From Prevotellaceae bacterium (lineage in GTDB: Bacteria > Bacteroidota > Bacteroidia > Bacteroidales > UBA932): 7,240 nucleotides of DNA. Both the position numbers and the translations under genes were made by a program. The notes under the pieces are model-generated. The model worked only from the letters and a program-made list of their open reading frames with translations. It did no database searches and was not told the DNA's origin. Positions 1 to 6,432 of this stretch are shown here, in pieces (the first letter of the stretch is position 1; each line of letters opens with the position of its first letter). The stretch is from NCBI GenBank assembly GCA_031288855.1, contig JAITQQ010000076.1:1-7240 (forward strand). The letters run 5' to 3'.

Positions 1-1646
1 GCAAGGCATTGTCGCGCTTCGGCGACATGCAACTGATGCAGCCCTTAATGCCGTTGGTTTCCAAACGACGCGGCTGGTTGAAAATAATTTTATTGTGCCT
101 TGCCCTTTTCTTTTTCACACTGGGATTGATGCGCCCGCAAATCGGCGCCACCGTGCGCGAAATAAAAAGCAAAGGCGTGGAAGTCATTATCGCACTCGAC
201 GTGTCGAACAGCATGTTGGCGGAAGACTTTCGCCCAAACCGCTTGGAACGCGCCAAACTCGCCATTTCGCGATTGGTTGACCGCTTGAAAGACGACCGCA
301 TCGGGCTTATTGTTTTCGCCGGCGACGCCTACGTGCAGCTTCCTGTAACGACCGATTACGTGTCGGCCAAAATATTCTTATCGTCAATTTCGCCCGACAT
401 CGTGCCGAAACAGGGCACTGCCATTGGGCAAGCCATTGCGCTGGCCATGCGCAGCTACACCTTGCAAAGCGACAAAAGCCGCGCGCTCATCATCATCACC
501 GATGGCGAAAACCACGAAGATGATGCGGTAGCCGCCGCCAAAACCGCCGTGGAAAACGGCATTGTAATACACACCATCGGCATCGGCTCTGTGGAAGGAC
601 AACCGATACCCACTAAAAGCGGCATGTTGAAAGACAAAGACGGCAATATCGTAGTAACAAAATTAAACGAAGCCACGTTGCAGGAAATTGCCGCCGCCGG
701 TAACGGAAGTTATACCCACGCCACCAACGCCGACCTCGGGTTAGACAAAGTAGTGGAAAGCATTAACAACATGGAAAAACAGGAAATGAACGCCATTGTA
801 TTCGAAGATTTTAATGAACAATTTATGTATATGTTTGTATTCACTCTATTTTTCCTTGTTGTTGAGCTGTTTATTGTAGAACGGAAAAACCGGTGGTCGA
901 AAAGTTTCGACATCTTCAAAAAAACATTTTTGTTCTTATTTTTGTGCTCGCTTTCATTCCCCGCGTGGGCGCAAGACGACAAAAAAGAAGTAAGGGAAGG
1001 CATAAAAAAATACAAAGACGAACAATATAACGAAGCAGAAATAGCGTTCCGGAGAGGAATGGAAAAAGATTCGCTATCGTATGCCGCAAAGTTCAATTTA
1101 GGAGATGCGCTTTACAAGCAAAATCAATTTGAGCAGGCTGAAGCCTCATTTAAAAACCTCTCCTCAGACGAACAACAAACCGGAACCAACCGGGCAAAGT
1201 TGATGCACAACTTAGGCAATGCGCAATTGCAGCAAAAAAAATATAAAGAAAGTATCGACTCCTACAAACAGTCTTTACGTTTAAATCCTGCCGATGACGA
1301 AACACGGACTAATCTTGCCTACGCACAGCAAATGCTGAAAAACGAAGAAGAACAACAGCAGCAAAATCAAAATCAGGACAAAAATCAAGATAAAAACGAC
1401 GACAAAAACCAGCAACAAAACCAAGACCAACAACAAGACCAGAATCAGGACAAGCAAGACAACCAAAATCAGCAAAACGATAAAAACGACCAACAGCAAC
1501 AGCAGCAACAAGAGCCTAAAATTTCGCCGCAACAAGCGCAACAAATATTAGAGGCCGTGCAATCAAACGAGAAAGAGACACAGGAAAAAGTAAAAAAGGA
1601 AAAGGCAAAAGCCTTGGGAAAATACAAGACAGAAAAGAATTGGTAA
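1..1646 (+). CDS. batB-batC: BatB-BatC fusion protein (VWA domain + TPR), 5' partial
   Basis: Envelope protein of the Bat (aerotolerance) complex; its molecular role is not established. The frame is open to the left edge, and its first residues (KALSRFGD, then LMPLVS) match the loop after the first BatB helix. About 35-40 N-terminal residues are therefore missing, and the TTG at base 9 is not the start. In order: membrane helix at 75-131 ending in MRPQ; VWA domain with an intact MIDAS (DVSNS at 198-212, Thr at 417, Asp of TDGE at 501); membrane helix at 822-878; basic cytoplasmic linker; a signal-peptide-like segment at 918-974; TPR repeats at about 981-1340 (NLGDALYKQNQFEQAEASF, then NLGNAQLQQKKYKESIDSY); a Q/N/D/K-rich tract; and the usual BatC end (KISPQQAQQILEAV, then a lysine-rich tail). 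BatB and BatC are usually separate genes. Here no ATG, GTG or plausible TTG lies between base 833 and the signal segment, so one polypeptide is expected. batD follows after 3 bases. Confidence 0.92.
   Translation, partial: KALSRFGDMQLMQPLMPLVSKRRGWLKIILLCLALFFFTLGLMRPQIGATVREIKSKGVEVIIALDVSNSMLAEDFRPNRLERAKLAISRLVDRLKDDRIGLIVFAGDAYVQLPVTTDYVSAKIFLSSISPDIVPKQGTAIGQAIALAMRSYTLQSDKSRALIIITDGENHEDDAVAAAKTAVENGIVIHTIGIGSVEGQPIPTKSGMLKDKDGNIVVTKLNEATLQEIAAAGNGSYTHATNADLGLDKVVESINNMEKQEMNAIVFEDFNEQFMYMFVFTLFFLVVELFIVERKNRWSKSFDIFKKTFLFLFLCSLSFPAWAQDDKKEVREGIKKYKDEQYNEAEIAFRRGMEKDSLSYAAKFNLGDALYKQNQFEQAEASFKNLSSDEQQTGTNRAKLMHNLGNAQLQQKKYKESIDSYKQSLRLNPADDETRTNLAYAQQMLKNEEEQQQQNQNQDKNQDKNDDKNQQQNQDQQQDQNQDKQDNQNQQNDKNDQQQQQQQEPKISPQQAQQILEAVQSNEKETQEKVKKEKAKALGKYKTEKNW
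918..974 (+). other. Internal signal-peptide-like segment at the BatB/BatC junction
   Basis: Two lysines (918-923) are followed by a 12-residue hydrophobic core (924-959), then P-A-W-A and Q-D-D. This is the layout of a Sec signal peptide with an A-W-A/Q signal peptidase I site (cleavage after base 971), and it matches the start expected of a free BatC. In the fused frame it follows a basic stretch (ERKNRWSK) that would be cytoplasmic by the positive-inside rule. It could therefore act as an internal export signal and either be cleaved or stay as a membrane helix. Cleavage is inferred from the motif only. Confidence 0.6.
1353..1511 (+). repeat. Low-complexity Q/N/D/K-rich coding tract in the BatC part
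   Basis: About 53 codons consist almost only of CAA/CAG, AAT/AAC, GAC/GAT and AAA. They form irregular units such as NQDK, NDDK and QDNQN and end in a run of seven glutamines (1491-1511). The coding strand is very purine- and adenine-rich and poor in T, so the opposite strand shows a spurious Leu/Val-rich frame. Such linkers are common in BatC proteins and are probably disordered and periplasmic. The repeats are imperfect in DNA sequence, with CAA/CAG and AAT/AAC mixed. Confidence 0.8.
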
Positions 1647-1649
1647 CTT

Positions 1650-3482
1650 ATGATAAAACGATTTTTTATATTTCTAACCGTCCTGCTCGGTGCAGGAACG
1701 ATGCAGGCGCAAACGGTAGAATTTACCGCCTCGGCGCCGCGTATAGTAACCGTAGGAGAAGCTTTTCGCATTACGTTCACTTTGAATAACGAGTTCGAAA
1801 ACTTTACGGCACCCGATTTTGGCAACTTCACCATCTTAGCGGGGCCATCACGCTCTACCAGCACGAGCGTACAAATTATTAACGGAAAAACCAGTTACAA
1901 CCGCTCCGCGAGCATGGTTTATATTCTTCAGGCCAATCAGGAAGGCACTATAAGTATTGGTGCAGCCGAAGCCACAGTAGAAGGGAAAACATACCAAACA
2001 AAAACTTTATCTATCCAAGTGGTGGCAGGAGGAAATGCATCCCAAAACGACGACACACAAACCACTACACAAGAACAAGCCACCGGGAGCCGTCAAAACA
2101 TCAATGCCGACGAAACAGACGTATTCACACGCATCCATCTCAGTAAATCAACGGCGGTGCAAGGCGAATACATGATTGCCACCATCAAATTATATACCCG
2201 GCAAATGAACATTGCAGGATTTGAAGACGTGAAATTCCCAACCTTCAACGGCTTTTGGAGCCAAGAATTGGAGACGCCGCAACAGCTACAATTCCAACGC
2301 GAAAACGTAAACGGAAAATTATATAACACCGCCGTATTGCGCCGTTACATTCTTTTCCCGCAACAAACCGGAACGCTCAAAATCGACCCGTTTGAAGTAA
2401 ATTGCGTGCTGCAAGTGTATGCAAGAAACAGCCAGCCCCGCAGCTTCTTCGACAGTTTCTTCGACTCGCCGCAGAACATCCGCAAACACATTCAATCGCC
2501 TCCAACCACCATCAAAGTAGAGCCGCTCCCAAGCGGTGCACCGGCCTCTTTCAAAGGCGCTGTGGGAAACAATTTCCGCATGGAAGCCGCATTTAACCGC
2601 GATAGCGTAACCGCCAATGATGCGCTTTCATTAATCGTAAAAATCAGCGGCGAGGGCAACATTAAACTGGTAGAAATGCCGAAAGTAGAGTTTCCGCCTC
2701 ACTTTGAAACCTACGATGTGAAAACATCCGATAACATGAAAACTTCGTCATCGGGAATATCGGGCGCTAAACAGTTTGAATACCCCATCATTCCGCGCAA
2801 CGAAGGAAATTTCGATATTCCTCCTGTGGAATTTACGTATTTCGATATTACCAAAAAACAATATGTAACCCTTCGTTCCAAAAAATTACATTTAGGCGTA
2901 GCCAAAGACCCCAATGCCGGCAGCGCTACAAGCATAGCGGGCGTCAACAGGCAATCGGTAAAAACATTGGGCAGCGACATTCATTACATTAAAACAAAAC
3001 CGTTGCGCCTCCACGAAAAAGGATTTGTTTTCTTCGGCACATGGAATTATTATTTAATGTTCATCTTATTGTTCACGCTGTTCATCATTATATATTATTC
3101 TTTCAAAAATCACAGAAAGAAATCACAGGATGTGGTGCGTACCCGCCACCGCAAGGCGAGCAAGATAGCCCAGCAACGGCTGAAAGCGGCAGGGCAATAC
3201 CTGAAGAGCGGCGACAGAAACAATTTTTATGAAGAAGTAAGCCGCGCTTTATGGGGCTTCCTCACCGACAAATCGGCGCTTATGCTTGCAGACCTTTCGC
3301 GCGAAACCGCTCGTGAAGTCATGCAACGCAAACATGCAAAAGAAGAAGATATTGAAACATACCTGCACCTGCTCGACGAGTGCGAGTATGCACGCTACGC
3401 CCCCGATACCGGCCGTTTCGAAATGGAAAAAGTATATCAAGACGCCGCACAAATCATCAGCAAATTTGAACAAACTTTTTAG
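1650..3482 (+). CDS. batD: BatD, oxygen-tolerance family membrane protein
   Basis: BatD family protein (PF13584 type), 610 aa, the usual full length. It is a component of the Bat envelope system that in several bacteria is linked to stress or oxygen tolerance; no enzymatic activity is known. A Sec signal peptide covers about residues 1-20 (MIKRFFIFLTVLLGAG, cleavage after MQA). A large periplasmic part follows that looks like tandem beta-sandwich modules, including VEFTASAPRIVTVGEAFRITF near the start and RIHLSKSTAVQGEYMIATIKLY in the second module, separated by a Q/T-rich linker at about 128-152. One membrane helix lies at about 467-483 (YYLMFILLFTLFIIIYY). A basic patch (KNHRKKSQ) and a helical C-terminal domain of about 125 residues then face the cytoplasm. 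The ATG is chosen because it begins the signal peptide. It lies 3 bases after the BatB-BatC stop, so the genes are co-transcribed and probably translationally coupled. No Shine-Dalgarno is visible. Confidence 0.93.
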   Translation: MIKRFFIFLTVLLGAGTMQAQTVEFTASAPRIVTVGEAFRITFTLNNEFENFTAPDFGNFTILAGPSRSTSTSVQIINGKTSYNRSASMVYILQANQEGTISIGAAEATVEGKTYQTKTLSIQVVAGGNASQNDDTQTTTQEQATGSRQNINADETDVFTRIHLSKSTAVQGEYMIATIKLYTRQMNIAGFEDVKFPTFNGFWSQELETPQQLQFQRENVNGKLYNTAVLRRYILFPQQTGTLKIDPFEVNCVLQVYARNSQPRSFFDSFFDSPQNIRKHIQSPPTTIKVEPLPSGAPASFKGAVGNNFRMEAAFNRDSVTANDALSLIVKISGEGNIKLVEMPKVEFPPHFETYDVKTSDNMKTSSSGISGAKQFEYPIIPRNEGNFDIPPVEFTYFDITKKQYVTLRSKKLHLGVAKDPNAGSATSIAGVNRQSVKTLGSDIHYIKTKPLRLHEKGFVFFGTWNYYLMFILLFTLFIIIYYSFKNHRKKSQDVVRTRHRKASKIAQQRLKAAGQYLKSGDRNNFYEEVSRALWGFLTDKSALMLADLSRETAREVMQRKHAKEEDIETYLHLLDECEYARYAPDTGRFEMEKVYQDAAQIISKFEQTF

Positions 3483-3499
3483 CAAAAACCATTAAACAA

Positions 3500-4255
3500 A
3501 TGAAGAAAATAATCATATTTATCCTGTTTTTTGCCGCCACCGGCACGCTGCAAGCTCAAATTGTGGATTCAATATGGGTCAAGGCCAACAGCCTGTATGC
3601 TGCGGGAGAATACCGCGAAGCCATCAACTATTACAACATGATTGAAGCATCGGGCGAAGTTTCAGCCGATTTATTCTACAATATCGGCAACGCTTATTTC
3701 AAACAAAATATTGTATCGAAAGCCGTTCTATACTATGAACGCGCTATAAAACTGCGTCCCGGAGACCCCGACATTACCCACAATTTGGCGTTGGCAAACG
3801 CCATGACGGTGGACAAAATTGAAGCTGTACCCGAATTTTTTGTGTTCACATGGATAAAAAACATACGCAGCAGCGCCGGCACCGACATGTGGGCATGGCT
3901 TTCCATCATCTCTTTTGCGTTATGTTTATTGCTGTTCGGATTTTTCCTTTTTGCCCACAATATTGCGTTGCGAAAATTTTCTTTCTTCCTGTCTATTCTT
4001 ATCCTGTTGGGGAGTATCAGCAGTGGAATATTTGCCTACTACCAGAAGAAAGAACTATACGACACTTCCACAGCCATTATTACGCCTGCTGTGATCACCG
4101 TAAAAAGTTCGCCCGACACTTCAGGGAAAGATTTATTTATCCTGCACGAAGGGACTAAAGTCACCATACTGGAAACGCTCGGCGAATGGCAATGCATCAG
4201 GCTGGCCGACGGAAAACAAGGATGGATACTGAAATTTGCAGCGGAAATTATATAA
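3500..4255 (+). CDS. batE: BatE, TPR and SH3b membrane protein
   Basis: Last gene of the bat operon, 251 aa. It has a signal peptide at residues 1-19 (cleavage after LQA), then TPR repeats at about 25-100 (ANSLYAAGEYREAINYY; LFYNIGNAYFKQN; AVLYYERAIKLRPGDPD). Two membrane helices follow at about 132-153 and 158-182, joined by a short basic loop (HNIALRK). The C-terminus is a bacterial SH3-type domain at about 190-251 (ITVKSSPD...LHEGTKVTILE...GEWQCIRLADGKQGWI). The predicted topology puts both the TPR and the SH3b domain in the periplasm, where they could bind partner proteins or cell-wall material; this is inference. The start lies 17 bases after batD in an A-rich leader without Shine-Dalgarno. 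The gene ends 5 bases from the convergent response regulator, leaving no room for a normal intrinsic terminator. Confidence 0.92.
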   Translation: MKKIIIFILFFAATGTLQAQIVDSIWVKANSLYAAGEYREAINYYNMIEASGEVSADLFYNIGNAYFKQNIVSKAVLYYERAIKLRPGDPDITHNLALANAMTVDKIEAVPEFFVFTWIKNIRSSAGTDMWAWLSIISFALCLLLFGFFLFAHNIALRKFSFFLSILILLGSISSGIFAYYQKKELYDTSTAIITPAVITVKSSPDTSGKDLFILHEGTKVTILETLGEWQCIRLADGKQGWILKFAAEII

Positions 4256-4260
4256 GCGCC

Positions 4261-5424
4261 TTACGAAAACAACGGGTTTACATACTGCTTCACATCTTCT
4301 ACCCCAATTATTTTATCGCAAAGAATGATAAGCCGTTCCAAGGCGTTACGAAACTCGCGGATATTTCCTGTCCATGGATATTTTTGCATTTCCACAAGCG
4401 CCTCATCTGTGATTTTCCGTTTCGCATAATTATAATCGCCGCAAATTTGCTTCATAAAATAGTCGGCCAACAAAGGGATATCAGATTTTCTTTCCGCTAA
4501 AGTCGGCATGTGTACAATAATTACACTAAGCCGGTGGTACAAGTCTTCGCGAAAAGTTCCACGTTCAATTTCCACCCTCAGGTTTTTATTCGTTGCCACA
4601 ACCACACGCACATTCACATTAATATCCTTATCGCTTCCAATGCGCGTTACCTTATTTTCCTGCAACACACGCAACACTTTGGCTTGCGCCGACAAACTCA
4701 TGTCTCCAATTTCATCAAGGAACAACGTGCCGCCTTGCGCCTGTTCAAATTTTCCTTTGTGTTGCCGCACCGCCGAAGTAAAAGAGCCCTTTTCATGCCC
4801 GAATAATTCGCTCTCAATAAGCTCTCCGGGAATGGCGGCGCAATTCACTTCCACAAAAGGCGCTGCAGCGCGCGGGCTCTTCTCATGAATCCAACGCGCC
4901 ACCAATTCTTTCCCTGTTCCATTCGATCCGGTAATCAGCACACGCGCCTCTGTCGGCGCAATCCTGTCCACCAAATCCTTAATCTTCACCATCGCTTCCG
5001 ATTCGCCCACCATATCAGGGATTTTCGATACTTTTCGCTTTAACGTTTTGGTTTCCCTTACCAATTCCGTTTTCTCCGTAGCATTCCGTATTGTAATCAA
5101 AATACGGTTTAAATCAAGCGGCTTTTCAATGAAATCATACGCTCCCTTTTTAATACATTCCACCACCGCATCAATAGTGCCATGCCCGGAAATCATGATA
5201 ACCGGAATTTCGGGATATTTTTCCTGCAACTTATCAAGTATTTCAATGCCGTCCATTTCAGGCATCTTAATGTCACAAAAAATAATATCAAAAACATTTG
5301 CTTCTGCAGCAGTCAAGGCGTCCTCGCCTTTCTCAGCCATGATTACCTCGTACCCTTCATATTCCAGAATATTCTTCATGGTATTACGAATACTTTTTTC
5401 ATCATCTACAACTAAAATCTTCAT
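4261..5424 (-). CDS. NtrC-type response regulator (receiver + sigma-54 AAA+), no DNA-binding domain
   Basis: Two-component response regulator, 387 aa. The receiver domain (1-115) has the acidic pair D7/D8, phosphoacceptor D51 in CDIKMP, S79 and K101 of EKP. The AAA+ domain (138-370) has Walker A GSNGTGKE (166-173), Walker B TLFLDEIGD with D237/E238, sensor I ATNKNL, the arginine motif FREDLYHRLSV (R292, R298) and sensor II WTGNIREFRNALER (R356). The loop that contacts sigma-54, normally GAFTGA, reads GSFTSA (213-218). The protein ends about 20 residues after the AAA+ lid. It therefore lacks the Fis-type helix-turn-helix that brings typical family members to about 440-480 aa. From memory, similar shortened regulators with G(A/S)FTSA occur across Bacteroidota, so this is probably family architecture, not truncation. 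It likely lies in one transcript with the upstream phosphatase gene (24-base gap, no promoter box seen). No histidine kinase is in the window, so its signal and targets are unknown. Confidence 0.94.
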   Translation of the reverse strand: MKILVVDDEKSIRNTMKNILEYEGYEVIMAEKGEDALTAAEANVFDIIFCDIKMPEMDGIEILDKLQEKYPEIPVIMISGHGTIDAVVECIKKGAYDFIEKPLDLNRILITIRNATEKTELVRETKTLKRKVSKIPDMVGESEAMVKIKDLVDRIAPTEARVLITGSNGTGKELVARWIHEKSPRAAAPFVEVNCAAIPGELIESELFGHEKGSFTSAVRQHKGKFEQAQGGTLFLDEIGDMSLSAQAKVLRVLQENKVTRIGSDKDINVNVRVVVATNKNLRVEIERGTFREDLYHRLSVIIVHMPTLAERKSDIPLLADYFMKQICGDYNYAKRKITDEALVEMQKYPWTGNIREFRNALERLIILCDKIIGVEDVKQYVNPLFS

Positions 5425-5448
5425 ATCCGGTTTATTTTTATTTTATAT

Positions 5449-6372
5449 TCAACATACATGATAAGACTCTGCTAACTCGCACATTACACCTTCTTTCAAT
5501 GAATAACTGCATTGTATTATTTTTGTGATGCCTGCCTTTTCAATCACCATATTAGTCAATATAGCGGCCAACACAATAAAATCAACACGTACAGGGGTCA
5601 TGCCTTTCATAGCCATGCGCTCTGCCGTTGTGGAATGTAACAGGCGATGGTATAATTCGGCAAACGCGCTCAATGCAATAGGGTACGACGGCTCTTTTTC
5701 TTTTGCCGCGCCGGTAAGCAGCGACCTGTAAGTATCAAACGACCCCGACGAACCCACCAATGTAGTAATATCATAGCGCTCCAATGTTTGCCACAACACG
5801 GCCATCTCTTGATTTAAATAAGCCCTTACGCATTTTGCTTCTTTCGATGTAATAGGATCACCCGGTTTAAATTGCTCGAGCAGCCGCGCCATTCCTAATG
5901 GGAAACTGTGTTTCCAATAAATCTTTTCGGCGTCGGCAATAATAAACTCATTACTTCCGCCGCCAATATCGAGCATCAACACCGGGCCTTCTTTTAACTG
6001 CACACCCTTTCTGATGCCTTTATAAATAAGCGTTGCCTCACGGTCGCCCGAAATCACCTCTACCGGAATATGATATTTTTCTTCTATAAAATCAGCAAAA
6101 TCAAGTCCATTTTCCGCTTCACGCACTGCCGATGTAGCCAATGCATAAGTCCGCTCGGCGCCGCCCCATGCAGCCAATTGCGCAGACAAACGATCCATCG
6201 CTTCCGAAGCGGCATCAAAAGCCCGTTCCGAAAGCATACCACTACGCAATCCACCATCGCCGAGACGGGCAGACTGTTTCATTTCATGCACACGATTCCA
6301 TGCTCCGGGGATCACATCTGCCAACAACAAATTGTACACATTTGTCCCCATATCTATAACGGCAACACGCAT
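5449..6372 (-). CDS. Ppx/GppA-family phosphatase (exopolyphosphatase-like)
   Basis: Member of the ASKHA-fold Ppx/GppA family, which hydrolyses inorganic polyphosphate or the terminal phosphate of pppGpp; the sequence alone does not decide which. Visible motifs are the N-terminal phosphate-binding strand VAVIDMGTN (4-11), the TSAVREAENG segment (80-89), SGDREATLIY (108-117) with E112 as candidate catalytic base, DIGGGSNEF (135-143) and GSSGSFDT (207-214). At 307 aa it matches the short two-lobed family members and lacks the extra C-terminal helical/HD region of the roughly 500-residue enterobacterial enzymes. No signal peptide is present, so it is cytoplasmic. The ATG at 6372 is chosen because it immediately precedes the conserved first strand and lies only 9 bases from a strong promoter box. 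It is divergent from cmk and sits upstream of the response-regulator gene, with which it probably forms an operon. Confidence 0.9.
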   Translation of the reverse strand: MRVAVIDMGTNVYNLLLADVIPGAWNRVHEMKQSARLGDGGLRSGMLSERAFDAASEAMDRLSAQLAAWGGAERTYALATSAVREAENGLDFADFIEEKYHIPVEVISGDREATLIYKGIRKGVQLKEGPVLMLDIGGGSNEFIIADAEKIYWKHSFPLGMARLLEQFKPGDPITSKEAKCVRAYLNQEMAVLWQTLERYDITTLVGSSGSFDTYRSLLTGAAKEKEPSYPIALSAFAELYHRLLHSTTAERMAMKGMTPVRVDFIVLAAILTNMVIEKAGITKIIQCSYSLKEGVMCELAESYHVC

Positions 6373-6381
6373 AAATTGTTA

Positions 6382-6410
6382 CAAAGGTACAAAATATTAT
6401 TGTATCTTTG
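6382..6410. promoter_or_regulatory. Imperfect palindrome containing both divergent -7 boxes
   Basis: The arms CAAAGGTACAA (6382-6392) and TTGTATCTTTG (6400-6410) are inverted copies matching at 10 of 11 positions around a 7-base A/T spacer. Each arm is the -7 box of one divergent gene, so the dyad may simply be two promoters back to back. It could also be an operator for a dimeric regulator. Polymerase bound to one side would cover the other. Confidence 0.55.
6403..6410 (+). promoter_or_regulatory. Bacteroidota-type -7 box for cmk
   Basis: TATCTTTG is a perfect TAnnTTTG match. It lies 22 bases upstream of the proposed TTG start of cmk, giving a predicted leader of about 15-19 bases. The -33 element is weak: the best candidates are TTG at 6376-6378 (24-base spacer) or TTAC at 6379-6382 (20-base spacer). 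Confidence 0.6.
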
Positions 6411-6432
6411 CAAAAAAAACAACATTAAAATA

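Larger units (their letters stand above)
6382..6414 (-). promoter_or_regulatory. Bacteroidota-type promoter for the Ppx/GppA-like gene
   Basis: Read on the minus strand, TTTG (6414-6411) is followed after exactly 21 bases by TACCTTTG (6389-6382). This matches the Bacteroidota sigma-ABfr consensus of TTTG at -33 and TAnnTTTG at -7. Only 9 bases (TAACAATTT) separate the -7 box from the ATG. Transcription should start roughly 4-6 bases before the start codon, giving an almost leaderless mRNA. Confidence 0.65.

Noticed and set aside
9..11. TTG at base 9 as the start of the BatB-BatC protein.
   Set aside because: The frame is open to base 1, and the preceding residues and the following RFGD/LMP segment belong to the interior of BatB. 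The gene is simply cut by the window edge.
710..1096. Minus-strand 128-residue frame across the BatB/BatC junction.
   Set aside because: It lies wholly opposite a strongly supported coding region. The product is Ser/Asn-rich with no recognisable domain and no promoter.
1353..1511. CRISPR-like or tandem-repeat DNA array.
   Set aside because: The repetition is at the amino-acid level with variable codons and irregular units. There are no constant repeats with unique spacers.
1281..1544. Minus-strand frame encoding a Leu/Val-rich, apparently membrane-spanning 87-residue protein.
   Set aside because: It is the antisense reading of the Q/N/D/K codon tract of BatC (CAA/CAG reads as TTG/CTG). It has no promoter or family features.
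4256..4260. Intrinsic terminator between batE and the regulator.
   Set aside because: Only 5 bases separate the genes. The 4-base-pair TAAG/CTTA dyad is too weak and has no following T run.
5048..5461. Plus-strand 137-residue frame opposite the receiver domain.
   Set aside because: Shadow of the response-regulator gene. The product is a Ser/Ile/Phe-rich antisense translation without family features.
6070..6432. N-terminal extension of cytidylate kinase from an upstream ATG at 6070.
   Set aside because: The extension is antisense to the phosphatase gene, crosses the promoter box and has no Cmk-like sequence. The enzyme has normal length from 6433.
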